DNA of 64,000 bases from Haliovirga abyssi (GTDB lineage Bacteria; Fusobacteriota; Fusobacteriia; Fusobacteriales; Haliovirgaceae). Made by a program: the position numbers and the translations under genes. Location: assembly GCF_030295325.1 (NCBI RefSeq), contig NZ_AP027059.1:558001-622000 (forward strand), written 5' to 3'. Position 1 is the first letter of the stretch; each line of letters opens with the position of its first letter. The notes under the pieces are model-generated. The model was not told the origin of the DNA, searched no databases, and saw only the letters and a list, made by a program, of their open reading frames with translations. Positions 18,017-27,421 of the stretch are shown in pieces.

Positions 18017-19108
18017 ATGGATAATATAAAAATATTAATTGTTGAAGATGATGACTTATTAAGAAGGACAATAGGGAAAATTCTAAAAAGAGAAAAATTA
18101 AATTATGGAGAGGCTTCAAATGGAAATGAGGCCATAGAGAAAGTAAATGAAGAAAATTTTGATATAGTTATTAGTGATGTTAGAATGCCAGGTATAGATG
18201 GAATAGAAACAATAACAGAGATAAAAAAATTATCACCAAATATAAAATCAATTATAATGACAGGGTTTGCTAGTGATGATACTCCTATAAAAGCTTTAAG
18301 ATTAGGAGTTAATGACTATTTATATAAACCATTTGAATTAGAAGAGTTTTTACATTGTATTAATAGAAATATTGATATGATAAAATTAGAAAGAAATAAT
18401 AAACAATTAAATGAGGAAAAACTGCAAAAAGAAAAATTAGCATTAATAGGAAATATGACAAGTGTAATAGTACATGATGTCAAAAATAGTTTGACTCCAA
18501 TTTTAGGATTTGCAAAATTATTAGAATCAAATGAAAGTTTAGATGAGAAAGGTAAGAGATTTGCAGAAATAATTTATAATCAATCAGTAAACGTTTTGGA
18601 TAAATTAAAAGAGATGCTTCAATTTGCAAGAGGTGAAATAAATATAGAGCAAAAAGAAACAGATGTAAAAGAAATTTATTTAGAGATTTTAAAAGAAAAA
18701 GAAAAAATTATTATTGATTCAGAAGTAAATTTTATTTCTAATTTTAGTGATGAATTAGAAGGAATAAAAATAAAAGTAGATATAGAAAGATTAAAGCAAG
18801 CAATAACTAATATTTTAGGAAATGCACAAGATGCAGTATCTAAATCGGAAGATAAAAATATAGAGTTGAATTTTCATAAAGAAGATGACAAATATTGTAT
18901 AATAGAGATAAAAGATAGTGGAAAAGGAATACCAGATGATATAATAAATTCTATATTCATTCCATTTAAAACTTTTGGAAAGGCATATGGAACAGGGTTA
19001 GGACTTGCAATAGTAAAAGATGTAATCGATAAACATGATGGCGAAATAAAAGTAGAATCTAAAAAAGATGAATTTACAAAATTTATTATTAAGTTAAAAT
19101 TAGTGTAG
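18017..19108 (+). CDS. Receiver domain fused to a histidine kinase
   Basis: 363-residue soluble signalling protein. Residues 1-120 are a receiver domain with acidic residues in VEDDD, phospho-acceptor in VISDVRMPG (about Asp54), and the conserved Lys in YLYKPFE. A coiled linker leads to a HisKA region with VIVHDVKNSLTPILGF (about His153), then a HATPase domain with N-box GNAQDAVSKS and GTGLGLAIVKD. A receiver placed before the kinase is typical of relay components. It has no membrane segment and no DNA-binding domain. The next gene, 14 bases on, is a membrane histidine kinase that could feed phosphate into it. Confidence 0.87.
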   Translation: MDNIKILIVEDDDLLRRTIGKILKREKLNYGEASNGNEAIEKVNEENFDIVISDVRMPGIDGIETITEIKKLSPNIKSIIMTGFASDDTPIKALRLGVNDYLYKPFELEEFLHCINRNIDMIKLERNNKQLNEEKLQKEKLALIGNMTSVIVHDVKNSLTPILGFAKLLESNESLDEKGKRFAEIIYNQSVNVLDKLKEMLQFARGEINIEQKETDVKEIYLEILKEKEKIIIDSEVNFISNFSDELEGIKIKVDIERLKQAITNILGNAQDAVSKSEDKNIELNFHKEDDKYCIIEIKDSGKGIPDDIINSIFIPFKTFGKAYGTGLGLAIVKDVIDKHDGEIKVESKKDEFTKFIIKLKLV

Positions 19109-19122
19109 TGTAGGGGTGGAAT

Positions 19123-21072
19123 ATGAAAAAAATATTATTTCTATTTTTGATTTTAATATGTTCAAATATTTTTGCAAGTATAGATATATCTAATAATTGG
19201 AAATATCATTTTGAAGGTGAAGATAGTTGGAGTCAAAAAAATAGAGTGCCAATTACAGTAGTGGATAAAAAAAATAGACCTCTTATTTTAGAAAAAGAGG
19301 TAATATTTAAAAATGAGATTTTAGAAAATCAAGTGATAAATTTAGGTAAAATAGATGATGAAGATGAGGTTTATTTTAATAATATAAAAATAGGTGAAAC
19401 AAAAACAAAATATTATTCTAAATATAATTATAGAAGTTATTATAATATAGATAGAACTTATCTTATACCTAAAAAGTTAATAAAGAAAAAAAATATTATA
19501 AAAATAGTTGTATATAATATGATAAATGATTATGGATTGAGAGCAGATAAAATATATATTGAAGATGAAACTGATTTTTTTAATAATGAACTTATTAACT
19601 ATAAATCTAGAATAAACTTGAAAGATATGATATATTTTGTTTTAATGGGGGTATTTTTTGCTCTATTTATAAAATATATAATAGAATTTTTAGTTGACAA
19701 AAGAGAAAAATCTGATTTATATTTATCAATTATTATGTTATTATTAATGATTACAAGTTTTCTTAGATTGCCTGAAAGAGATTATGTAAGTGCACTAACA
19801 TCATATTTTTATTCTAAAACAGATTTTATAGTACCTGTATTATTAATGATGGGAATTGATATTTATCTGTTTGAATTTTTCAAAATAAAACAATATAAAA
19901 TAATTAGGATTGTAATATGGTCTTTAAATATTGTTACATTAAGTTTGTTAATATTTGTAAAAGATATAAAAACTATGATAATGATATTTTCTAATTGGAA
20001 CATATTATTGATATTAATTTTAGGAATATATAGCTTTATTTTATTAAAGATGAAAGATAAAAACTTTGAAATGCAAATTGCAATTTTAGGGTTTATGCTT
20101 TGGATTTTGACTATTTTTATAGATATATTAAGTTTTCAAAAAATATTAGTAATTTTTAACAGTTATATAAATATTTATGGATATTTTATATTTGGAATTA
20201 CTATTATAATTGGTAAAAGTAAAAATCATTATTATTTAAAAAAGATTGAAGAGAAATATAAAAAGAATTTAGAAGAAGAAGTTGAAAGGCGAACAGGAGA
20301 AATAAGGAAAGCAAATAAAAAAATTATTGAAAATTTAGAAAAATTAAGAGAAAAAGATAAACAATTAATTAAAAGTGAAAAATTAGCAACAATTGGAGAA
20401 ATGGCAGGGCAAATAACACATGAAATAAAAAATCCATTAGGAGCTATATTAACAAATGTCCAATTATTAAAATTGGATATGGAAGATATAAAAGAGGTAG
20501 AAACAAAAGAAGAGTTAGAGGAAAGTGTAATAATAATAGAAAAAGCTACTAAACAAGCTAGAGAAATAATAGTTAATATGTTAGATTATGTAAGAGGAAC
20601 AGGAGATAAAAAAGTTATTGATTTGAATCATTCAATAAAATCAGCAATAGCAATTTTGAAAAAAGATTTTGAAAAAAGCAATGTAGTTATAGAGACAGAA
20701 TTTGAAAAAGATTTACAGATACTTGCAAAATCAGGAGAAATAATACAGGTAATATTAAATATATTATTAAATGCTAAAGATGCAATATTGGAAAAAAATA
20801 AAAAAGGTGGAAAAATAATAATAAAAAATTATAAAAAAGATGATAGTGTAATACTAGAAATATCTGATAATGGAATTGGAATGAGTGATGAAATAAAAGA
20901 AAAAATGTTTGAACAATATTTTACTACAAAAGAAGAAGGGCAAGGAACTGGAATCGGAATGGCTGTCACAAAAATAATATTAGATAATCATAATGCAAAA
21001 GTAAAAATAGAGAGTGAATATGGAGAAGGAACGAAGTTTGTAATAGAATTTGAAAAGATAATGGATAATTAA
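19123..21072 (+). CDS. 7TM sensor histidine kinase
   Basis: 649-residue membrane kinase. A signal peptide (1-18) is followed by an extracytoplasmic region (about 19-160) that looks like a galactose-binding-type beta-sandwich (NNWKYHFEGEDSW at its start), as in 7TMR-DISM receptors. About seven membrane segments span 168-375. A coiled coil leads to HisKA with MAGQITHEIKNPLGAI (about His433) and HATPase with LNILLNAKDAI and GQGTGIGMAVTK. It is likely a sensor for an external ligand, perhaps a carbohydrate, by analogy only. It is co-transcribed with the receiver-kinase gene upstream. Confidence 0.85.
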   Translation: MKKILFLFLILICSNIFASIDISNNWKYHFEGEDSWSQKNRVPITVVDKKNRPLILEKEVIFKNEILENQVINLGKIDDEDEVYFNNIKIGETKTKYYSKYNYRSYYNIDRTYLIPKKLIKKKNIIKIVVYNMINDYGLRADKIYIEDETDFFNNELINYKSRINLKDMIYFVLMGVFFALFIKYIIEFLVDKREKSDLYLSIIMLLLMITSFLRLPERDYVSALTSYFYSKTDFIVPVLLMMGIDIYLFEFFKIKQYKIIRIVIWSLNIVTLSLLIFVKDIKTMIMIFSNWNILLILILGIYSFILLKMKDKNFEMQIAILGFMLWILTIFIDILSFQKILVIFNSYINIYGYFIFGITIIIGKSKNHYYLKKIEEKYKKNLEEEVERRTGEIRKANKKIIENLEKLREKDKQLIKSEKLATIGEMAGQITHEIKNPLGAILTNVQLLKLDMEDIKEVETKEELEESVIIIEKATKQAREIIVNMLDYVRGTGDKKVIDLNHSIKSAIAILKKDFEKSNVVIETEFEKDLQILAKSGEIIQVILNILLNAKDAILEKNKKGGKIIIKNYKKDDSVILEISDNGIGMSDEIKEKMFEQYFTTKEEGQGTGIGMAVTKIILDNHNAKVKIESEYGEGTKFVIEFEKIMDN

Positions 21073-21127
21073 AATTGATAATTTACAATAAAAAAAAGAA
21101 ATAAATAATAGAAAGGGTGATTTTTAA

Positions 21128-22561
21128 TTGGAGACAAAAGTTTATGTAAACCCTCTTGTTGAGAGGTATGGCTCAAAAGAGATGCTTTATAATTTTTCAC
21201 ATGACAAGAAATTTTCTACATGGAGAAAATTATGGATTGTACTTGCAGAAGGAGAAAAAGAGTTAGGATTACAAATTACAGATGAGCAAATAAGTGAAAT
21301 GAAAAAGTATGAAAAGAAGATTAATTATGATGTAGCAAGAGCAAGAGAGAAAGAGGTGCGTCATGATGTAATGGCACATGTACATGCATTTGGAGAGCAA
21401 GTTCCAAACGCTCGTGGAATAATTCATTTAGGTGCTACTAGTGCTTACGTTGGAGATAATACAGATTTAGTGCAAATAGCTGATGGATTAAAAATTGTAA
21501 AGAAAAAAATGATTAATGTAATGAATTATCTAAAAAAAGTTGCGTTAGATTATAAAGATATGCCAACGCTTGGATTTACACATTTTCAACCAGCACAACT
21601 TACAACAGTTGGGAAAAGGGCAACTTTATGGTTACAAAGTATTATGCTTGATTTTGAAGAGCTTGAATTTAGAGAAAAAACATTAAGATTTAGAGGAGTA
21701 AAAGGTACAACTGGAACACAAGCTAGTTTTTTAGAACTGTTTAATGGCGATGAAGAAAAAGTAAAAGAATTAGATAAAAAAGTATCTGAAAAGATGGGAT
21801 TTGAAAATAGATTTGGTGTATCTGGTCAAACATATGATAGGAAAGTGGATAGTCAAACATTGGCTCTTTTATCTCAAATTGCACAATCAGCACATAAGTT
21901 TAGTAATGATTTAAGATTATTACAACATTTAAAAGAAGTAGAAGAACCATTTGAAAAGAAACAAATTGGATCTAGCGCAATGGCATACAAAAGGAATCCT
22001 ATGAGAAGTGAGAGAATAGCCTCTCTTAGTAGATTTGTAATGACATTAGTAGAAGGATTATCTTTTACTGCATCAACACAATGGTTTGAAAGAACTTTAG
22101 ATGATTCAGCAAATAAGAGATTGTCAATCCCGCAAGCATTTTTAGCTGTGGATTCAATACTTACAATTTGGGCTAATATACTTGATGGAATAGTAATATA
22201 TCCAAAAATGATAGAAAAACATATAAATGCAGAGCTTCCATTTATGGCTACTGAATATATAATAATGGAAGGTGTGAAAAAAGGTGGAGATAGACAAGAA
22301 TTACATGAGAGAATAAGAGTTCATTCTATGGAAGCTGCAAAACAAGTTAAGATAGAAGGAAAAGAAAATGATCTAATAGAGAGAATATTAAAAGATGATT
22401 ATTTTAATATTGATAAAAAAAGATTGGTAGATATACTAGATCCTAAGAATTTTATAGGAATGGCACAAAAACAAACAGAAGATTTTATAAAAAATGAGGT
22501 TGATCCAATTCTTGAAGCAAATAAAGAGCTTATAGGAATGGAATTTGATCTAAAAGTTTAG
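21128..22561 (+). CDS. purB: Adenylosuccinate lyase
   Basis: 477-residue enzyme that removes fumarate from SAICAR and adenylosuccinate in purine synthesis. It has the superfamily signature GSSAMAYKRNPMRSER, the catalytic loop region around GATSAYVGDNTD, and TLGFTHFQPAQLTTVGKR. Length is typical of the long PurB subgroup. The start is TTG 21128, preceded by AAGGGTGAT; the protein aligns from this point (VYVNPLVERYGS). It is followed after 12 bases by an ArgA-like gene. Confidence 0.94.
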   Translation: METKVYVNPLVERYGSKEMLYNFSHDKKFSTWRKLWIVLAEGEKELGLQITDEQISEMKKYEKKINYDVARAREKEVRHDVMAHVHAFGEQVPNARGIIHLGATSAYVGDNTDLVQIADGLKIVKKKMINVMNYLKKVALDYKDMPTLGFTHFQPAQLTTVGKRATLWLQSIMLDFEELEFREKTLRFRGVKGTTGTQASFLELFNGDEEKVKELDKKVSEKMGFENRFGVSGQTYDRKVDSQTLALLSQIAQSAHKFSNDLRLLQHLKEVEEPFEKKQIGSSAMAYKRNPMRSERIASLSRFVMTLVEGLSFTASTQWFERTLDDSANKRLSIPQAFLAVDSILTIWANILDGIVIYPKMIEKHINAELPFMATEYIIMEGVKKGGDRQELHERIRVHSMEAAKQVKIEGKENDLIERILKDDYFNIDKKRLVDILDPKNFIGMAQKQTEDFIKNEVDPILEANKELIGMEFDLKV

Positions 22562-22573
22562 GAGTGATTTTTT

Positions 22574-23770
22574 ATGGAAAATATAAAAACTCTTTTAGAT
22601 ACTATGGAATTAATACATTACATAGAAAAATATAAAAATAAAATATTAATATTTGTAGTAACAGGTAAAGTTTATATCAGGGATATTATCCCTGATATAA
22701 TTATTTTGCAAAGTTTTAATATAAAAGTAATGTTAGTTATAGGCTATAGTGAGAAGATTAAAAAATATAATATAAGTGAGCTAAAGAATGAAATGTCAGA
22801 GATAGTTTTGGAAATATCTTCAATGTTAAAAAAGAATAATTTGGATCCAATGCCTTCAATAGGGACAGAGGTATTTGCAAAAGATATAAAAACTTCTGAA
22901 TATAAAAAAGTAAGTGGATTTGACATAGAGACTTTTGAATTTGCATTAAAAAATAATAAAATTCCAATTATTGCACCAATAGGTATGAATGCTAGAGGTA
23001 AATATTTGAAATTAGATGAAAAAGATGTAGCAATGGAATTAGGAATTTCATTTAAAGCGAGCACAGTTTTTTTTATAAGTGAAGTTGATGGAGTGATTTT
23101 AAATGGTAATAGAATGCAATTTTTAACATATAAGGATGCAAAGAAAATTTTAGCAAACGGTGTTATTGATAAAAATATAAAAGAAATTATGTCGTATGGT
23201 GTACAATTGATAGAAAAAGGTATAAAAGAATTTTCCATATTAGAAGGGAAAACTGGAAATATATATAAAGAGGTATTAACTTATGATATATCGGGGACTT
23301 TAATTAGTAAAGGCGATGATGAAATTATAAGATTTGCAGATATAGAAGATGTACCTTCAATATATTTGTTAATAAAGAATGAAATGACTAAAAATAATAT
23401 ATTACCGATTACAGAAGATAATATAGAAAATGCAGTAGATGATTATATTGTGTATGAAATAGATAGTAGTATAGTTGCAGCTGGAAAGTTGAATTATTAT
23501 GAAAATGTAGGAGAAATTGCTAAAATAGTAACATTACCAAGATATCAAGGTGGGAAAAAAGCAAAATCAGTATGTTTAGCTTTAATAGAAAAGGCGAAAT
23601 CAGAAAAACTTGATTATGTTTTTGGACTTACAGTAAATGAAAGTATGATGAAACTTTTTAGAAAATTAGGATTTGTTGAAGTGAAAAGAGAGAGTTTTCC
23701 AGAAGAGTGGAAAAGGCAATATGACTTTGAAAGGCCATCGAAAGGATTTAGATTAAATTTGAATTTGTGA
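22574..23770 (+). CDS. ArgA-like amino-acid kinase/GNAT acetyltransferase
   Basis: 398-residue two-domain protein. Residues 1 to about 240 follow the amino-acid kinase fold of N-acetylglutamate kinases, with IPIIAPIGMNARGKYLKL and VFFISEVDGVILNG. Residues about 255-398 form a GNAT domain with IVTLPRYQGGKKAKSVCLAL (acetyl-CoA loop) and RKLGFVEVKR. This is the arrangement of N-acetylglutamate synthase ArgA, so it may start arginine synthesis, but no other arg gene is near and the kinase half may be regulatory only. A 27-base palindrome lies inside the coding region at 22673-22699. The start is ATG 22574. Confidence 0.75.
   Translation: MENIKTLLDTMELIHYIEKYKNKILIFVVTGKVYIRDIIPDIIILQSFNIKVMLVIGYSEKIKKYNISELKNEMSEIVLEISSMLKKNNLDPMPSIGTEVFAKDIKTSEYKKVSGFDIETFEFALKNNKIPIIAPIGMNARGKYLKLDEKDVAMELGISFKASTVFFISEVDGVILNGNRMQFLTYKDAKKILANGVIDKNIKEIMSYGVQLIEKGIKEFSILEGKTGNIYKEVLTYDISGTLISKGDDEIIRFADIEDVPSIYLLIKNEMTKNNILPITEDNIENAVDDYIVYEIDSSIVAAGKLNYYENVGEIAKIVTLPRYQGGKKAKSVCLALIEKAKSEKLDYVFGLTVNESMMKLFRKLGFVEVKRESFPEEWKRQYDFERPSKGFRLNLNL
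22673..22699. repeat. Perfect 13-bp inverted repeat inside a gene
   Basis: TATATCAGGGATA and TATCCCTGATATA separated by one T. In frame it encodes YIRDIIPDI. No T-run follows, so it is not a standard terminator. Confidence 0.8.
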
Positions 23771-23814
23771 GAAAGTTTTGGTTAAGATTATAAGGAGATA
23801 TAGTGTGATTAATT

Positions 23815-24318
23815 ATGAAAAAAAGTGAGAAAAAGAGAGTAGCATATCAAATAACTTTAATATTAATGGCACTATATTTTTCCTTATTAGAAAGTATGAT
23901 TCCAAAGCCATTTCCGTGGATGAGAATAGGTTTATCTAATATAGCTACATTAATTGGAATAGAAAAATTTGGTGTTAATTTTGGAATAGAAATAGTTATA
24001 CTTAGAATATTTATAAATAGTTTTATGTTAGGGACTATGTTTACTCCAAATTTTTTTATTAGTTTAGGAGCTGGATTTGTTACTGTGATTATAATGGGCG
24101 GATTATTTAAATTTAGGAAATATCTATCATTAATATCCATAAGTGGAGTAGCAGGATTAGTTCACAATTTCATTCAATTAATAATAGTTTATTTTTTACT
24201 TTTTAGAAATATATCTATTTTTGAAAGAGAAATTTTTATATTTATACTATTTTTTATTGTAATGGGATTTATTTCAGGAGCAATAGTTGGGTTTTTTGCT
24301 GAAAAATATAGGGTGTAA
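23815..24318 (+). CDS. Gx-type membrane protein (heptaprenyl diphosphate synthase component I family)
   Basis: 167-residue protein with five or six membrane segments. SLLESMIPKPFPWMRIGLSN and ATLIGIEKFG are typical of the Gx transporter family, formerly annotated as heptaprenyl diphosphate synthase component I; these are thought to be S-component-like vitamin or precursor transporters. I cannot assign the substrate. The start is ATG 23815. The only good ribosome site, AAGGAG at 23792-23797, is 17 bases away, which is unusually far, so translation may be weak. A full R2 repeat follows the stop. Confidence 0.75.
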   Translation: MKKSEKKRVAYQITLILMALYFSLLESMIPKPFPWMRIGLSNIATLIGIEKFGVNFGIEIVILRIFINSFMLGTMFTPNFFISLGAGFVTVIIMGGLFKFRKYLSLISISGVAGLVHNFIQLIIVYFLLFRNISIFEREIFIFILFFIVMGFISGAIVGFFAEKYRV

Positions 24319-24340
24319 TTTTTTTACTTTTTAAAGTTTG

Positions 24341-24439
24341 GGAACGTTTAAAAAATAATGTTCTCATATTTGTTCATAAAAAGGCTAGAAACATTGCCTA
24401 TTTTATAAACAAATGGGTAAGTTATTTTTAAGCCGTTCC
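24341..24439. repeat. R2 palindromic repeat, full copy
   Basis: 99 bp from GGAACG to CGTTCC. Arms GGAACGTTTAAAAAATAA and TTATTTTTAAGCCGTTCC pair. It forms most of the leader of the Uma2 gene. Confidence 0.85.
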
Positions 24440-24472
24440 TTGGTAATATTTTATAATAGGAGGGACAATAAA

Positions 24473-25078
24473 ATGGCAGCAGTTAGAAAAATAAAAGAAA
24501 AATATACATATGAAAATTATAAAAATTGGAAAGATAGTGAAGATTGGGAAATAATAGGCGGGAAAGTATATTCAATGTCGCCAAGCCCAAATAGAAAGCA
24601 TCAAGAAATTGCTAGTAAAATACATGGGAAAATATTTAGATATTTGGAAGGTAAAAAATGTAAAGTATATTACGAATTAGATGTATTGTTGTCAGAAGAA
24701 GATATAGTAAAACCAGATATATTAGTAGTTTGTGATGAAAATAAATTAACAGATAAAAATATAAATGGAGCACCTGATTTGGTGATAGAAATATTATCTC
24801 CAAGTACAGCTAAAAGAGATAAAGTTTTAAAATATGAATTATACAAAAAAAGTGGAGTAAAAGAATATTGGATAGTAGATCCATATAATTTATCAATAGA
24901 TGTACACAATTTTAAAGATGAAAAAGTTTCTCATTATTTTTATGAAGATACTCTTGAAAATTTTAAAGAGAAAGAGCAAGAATGTGAAAATGAGAAAGAA
25001 AAAAAAGAAAATATTTTAGAAGTAGGAATATTTAATGGAGAACTAAAATTAGATGTAAATTATCTATTTGAAGATTAA
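24473..25078 (+). CDS. Uma2-family (DUF820) PD-(D/E)XK nuclease-fold protein
   Basis: 201-residue protein. Uma2 features are YENYKNWKDSEDWEIIGGKV at the start, HQEIASKI, the PD-(D/E)XK-like core VKPDILVV...PDLVIEILSPST, and KYELYKKSGVKEYWIVDP. The family has a restriction-endonuclease fold and unknown biological role. The C-terminus adds a Glu/Lys-rich stretch (EKEQECENEKEKKEN). The start is ATG 24473 with AGGAGGG upstream; the in-frame start at 24413 would lie in repeat R2. Uma2 genes are often scattered or mobile, but base composition here matches the surroundings. Confidence 0.85.
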   Translation: MAAVRKIKEKYTYENYKNWKDSEDWEIIGGKVYSMSPSPNRKHQEIASKIHGKIFRYLEGKKCKVYYELDVLLSEEDIVKPDILVVCDENKLTDKNINGAPDLVIEILSPSTAKRDKVLKYELYKKSGVKEYWIVDPYNLSIDVHNFKDEKVSHYFYEDTLENFKEKEQECENEKEKKENILEVGIFNGELKLDVNYLFED

Positions 25079-25136
25079 AAAATTAAAAAAATAAAAGCAG
25101 ATATAAAAAACAAAAACATTGGAGGAAAAATATAAG

Positions 25137-26495
25137 ATGGGTAGAAAATATTTTGGAACAGACGGAATAAGAGGAGAAGCAAATATAGAATTAACTCCGG
25201 AATTAGCAATGGATTTAGGATTTGCATTAGGGTATTATTTAACAAAAAAATCAAATGGAAAAACCCCTAAAGTTATATTAGGGACAGATACAAGAGTTTC
25301 TGGATATATGTTAAGATCATCAATTTTTGCAGGATTAACTTCAATGGGAGTTAATATAGATTTTGTAGGAGTATTGCCAACTCCTGGAGTAGCATATATT
25401 ACAAAGCAATCAAAAGCAGATGCAGGAATTATGATATCAGCTTCTCATAATCCAGCAAAAGATAATGGAATAAAAATATTTAGTAGTGATGGGTATAAAT
25501 TACCTGATAGTGTAGAGGAAGAGTTAGAAAATTTAATAGATAGTGCTAGTGAATTAAAAAAATATAGAAAATCAGGAGATGAAGTTGGGAAATTTAGATA
25601 TTCAGAAGATGATTTTTATATTTATCAAGATTTTTTATTATCTACAGTAAAAAATAATTTTAAAGGGATGAAAATAATTTTGGATACTGCTAATGGAGCT
25701 TCTTATAGAATTGCACCGAGAGTATTTTATGAACTTGGAGCAGAAATAGTTGCTATAAATAATATTCCAAATGGTAGAAATATAAATGTAAAATGTGGCT
25801 CTACAGATATGGGGATTTTGCAAAAAGTTGTTTTGGGATATAATGCAGATTTAGGATTAGCTTTTGATGGAGATGCTGATAGACTATTAGCAGTAGATCA
25901 TACAGGAAAAATAATTGATGGAGATAAAATAATTGCAGCAATAGTTAAGAAATTTAAAGCAGAGGGTAAATTAAATAAAAATAAAGTGGTAACAACAACA
26001 ATGAGTAACATGGGATTTGAAAAACATTTAAAAGATAATGGAATAGAGTTAATAAGAGCACAAGTTGGAGATAGATATGTATTAGAAAAAATGAAAGAGG
26101 ATAATTTGAATATAGGTGGAGAACAATCAGGGCATATAATATTTTTAGACTATAATACTACTGGAGACGGTATTCTTACAGCATTACAACTTGTGGATGC
26201 TTTGAAAGAACAAAAAAAGAGTTTACATGATTTGGTAAAAGATATAGAAGAATACCCTCAAACAATGATAAATGTAAAAGTATCAAATGAAAAAAAGAGA
26301 AGTTGGCATGAAAATAAAGATATAATAGAATTTATAGATAAAAAAGAGAAAGAGATGAATGGAAATGGAAGGGTTATAGTAAGGCCATCTGGAACAGAAC
26401 CATTAATAAGAGTTATGGTAGAAGGGAATAGTATGGATATGGTTGTAACTGTGGCTCAAGAAATTGCGGATTTAATAGAGAATAAGTTGAGTTGA
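25137..26495 (+). CDS. glmM: Phosphoglucosamine mutase
   Basis: 452-residue enzyme that converts glucosamine-6-phosphate to glucosamine-1-phosphate for peptidoglycan and LPS precursors. Landmarks in order: RKYFGTDGIRGEAN, the phosphoserine loop GIMISASHNPAKDNGIK (about Ser99), the metal-binding loop AFDGDADRLLAVD, the sugar-binding GGEQSGHII, and the phosphate-binding RPSGTEPLIRVM. The start is ATG 25137, with GGAGGA at 25121-25126; TTG 25119 would place the ribosome site inside the gene. Identification is secure. Confidence 0.95.
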   Translation: MGRKYFGTDGIRGEANIELTPELAMDLGFALGYYLTKKSNGKTPKVILGTDTRVSGYMLRSSIFAGLTSMGVNIDFVGVLPTPGVAYITKQSKADAGIMISASHNPAKDNGIKIFSSDGYKLPDSVEEELENLIDSASELKKYRKSGDEVGKFRYSEDDFYIYQDFLLSTVKNNFKGMKIILDTANGASYRIAPRVFYELGAEIVAINNIPNGRNINVKCGSTDMGILQKVVLGYNADLGLAFDGDADRLLAVDHTGKIIDGDKIIAAIVKKFKAEGKLNKNKVVTTTMSNMGFEKHLKDNGIELIRAQVGDRYVLEKMKEDNLNIGGEQSGHIIFLDYNTTGDGILTALQLVDALKEQKKSLHDLVKDIEEYPQTMINVKVSNEKKRSWHENKDIIEFIDKKEKEMNGNGRVIVRPSGTEPLIRVMVEGNSMDMVVTVAQEIADLIENKLS

Positions 26496-26509
26496 AAAAT
26501 AATTGAAGA

Positions 26510-26640
26510 AAAAGGAGACAACGCAGAGGCGCAGAGTTATCAGAGTGACACAGAGATAACAGTATTATTGAAGCAAATAATATTGTTTAGGAATAGCTTT
26601 AAAAAGAACTTTCCAATTTTATTTATTTTATACACAGAAT
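26510..26640. repeat. Remnants of R3-like and R2-like repeats after glmM
   Basis: GACAACGCAGAGGCGCAGAG at 26518 and the following GACACAGAG resemble the CACAAAG-rich core of R3. TTAGGAATAGCTTTAAAAAG near 26587 resembles an R2 arm. Both are degenerate. Confidence 0.45.
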
Positions 26641-26668
26641 TGTAACAGTTTTTTTAGGAGATGTTAAA

Positions 26669-27289
26669 ATGAGATTTTCAAAAGAATTCTATTTAGATAA
26701 TGCAGTAAGTTTAGCTAAAAAATTATTAGGGCAATATATTGTAAGAAGAATAGATGGGAAAGAGATTATAGTAAAGATAGTGGAAACAGAGGCATATGTA
26801 GGACCTGAAGATAAAGGATGTCATGCGTATAATAATAGGAGAACAAAGAGAACAGAATCAATGTTTTTAGAAGGTGGATATGCTTATGTGTATATTATTT
26901 ATGGGATGTATTATTGCTTAAATATTGTAACGGCCAAAGAGGATAAACCCGAGGCAGTATTAATAAGAGCAGTAGAACCCATAAGCGGTCTAGAATACAT
27001 AAAAGAGAATAGAAAAATAAAATCAACAAAGATTGAAGAGTTAACAAATGGGCCTGGTAAATTGTGTAAGGCTTTAAATATAAATAAATCATTAGATAAG
27101 TATAATTTAGTAACTGGCGAAGAACTGTTTGTTATGAAAAATGAAAATATTGAAAAAGAAAAAGTAGTGGAAAAAATAGCTGAAAGTAAAAGAATTAATA
27201 TTGATTATGCAGAAGAGTATACAGAAAAATTATGGAGATTTTATATAAAAGGAAATAAGTTTGTTTCTAAAAATAAGGTTAAAAATTAG
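26669..27289 (+). CDS. 3-methyladenine DNA glycosylase (Aag/MPG family)
   Basis: 206-residue base-excision repair enzyme of the mammalian-type alkyladenine glycosylase fold. Family motifs: LAKKLLGQYIVRRIDG, the catalytic region VETEAYVGPEDKGCHAYNNR, AYVYIIYGMYYCLNIVT, EAVLIRAVEPI, and NGPGKLCKALNI. Length matches the bacterial family (about 200). The start is ATG 26669 after TAGGAGA. It appears as a single gene; the next gene has its own promoter. Confidence 0.92.
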   Translation: MRFSKEFYLDNAVSLAKKLLGQYIVRRIDGKEIIVKIVETEAYVGPEDKGCHAYNNRRTKRTESMFLEGGYAYVYIIYGMYYCLNIVTAKEDKPEAVLIRAVEPISGLEYIKENRKIKSTKIEELTNGPGKLCKALNINKSLDKYNLVTGEELFVMKNENIEKEKVVEKIAESKRINIDYAEEYTEKLWRFYIKGNKFVSKNKVKN

Positions 27290-27351
27290 ATAATTTTGTC
27301 TAATGGTAACTTAGAAATAGCTTTAAAATACGCAAAATTCCTAAAAATATA

Positions 27352-27400
27352 TTGACAGACTATTCGTATTGTGATATTATAATATTCGAATGACGTAATA
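27352..27400 (+). promoter_or_regulatory. Promoter with an overlapping imperfect inverted repeat, before the ferredoxin
   Basis: TTGACA (27352-27357), 17-base spacer, TATTAT (27375-27380). ATTCGTATT (27362-27370) and AATATTCGAAT (27381-27391) form an imperfect inverted repeat across the spacer and -10, suggesting a repressor site. Which regulator would bind is unknown. Confidence 0.6.
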
Positions 27401-27421
27401 TAAAAAAATAGGAGGAATCAA

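Noticed and set aside
22744-23238. 164-codon open frame on the - strand
   Set aside because: It is antisense to the ArgA-like gene, has no ribosome site, and its sequence is low-complexity Ile/Ser/Phe-rich as expected for a shadow.
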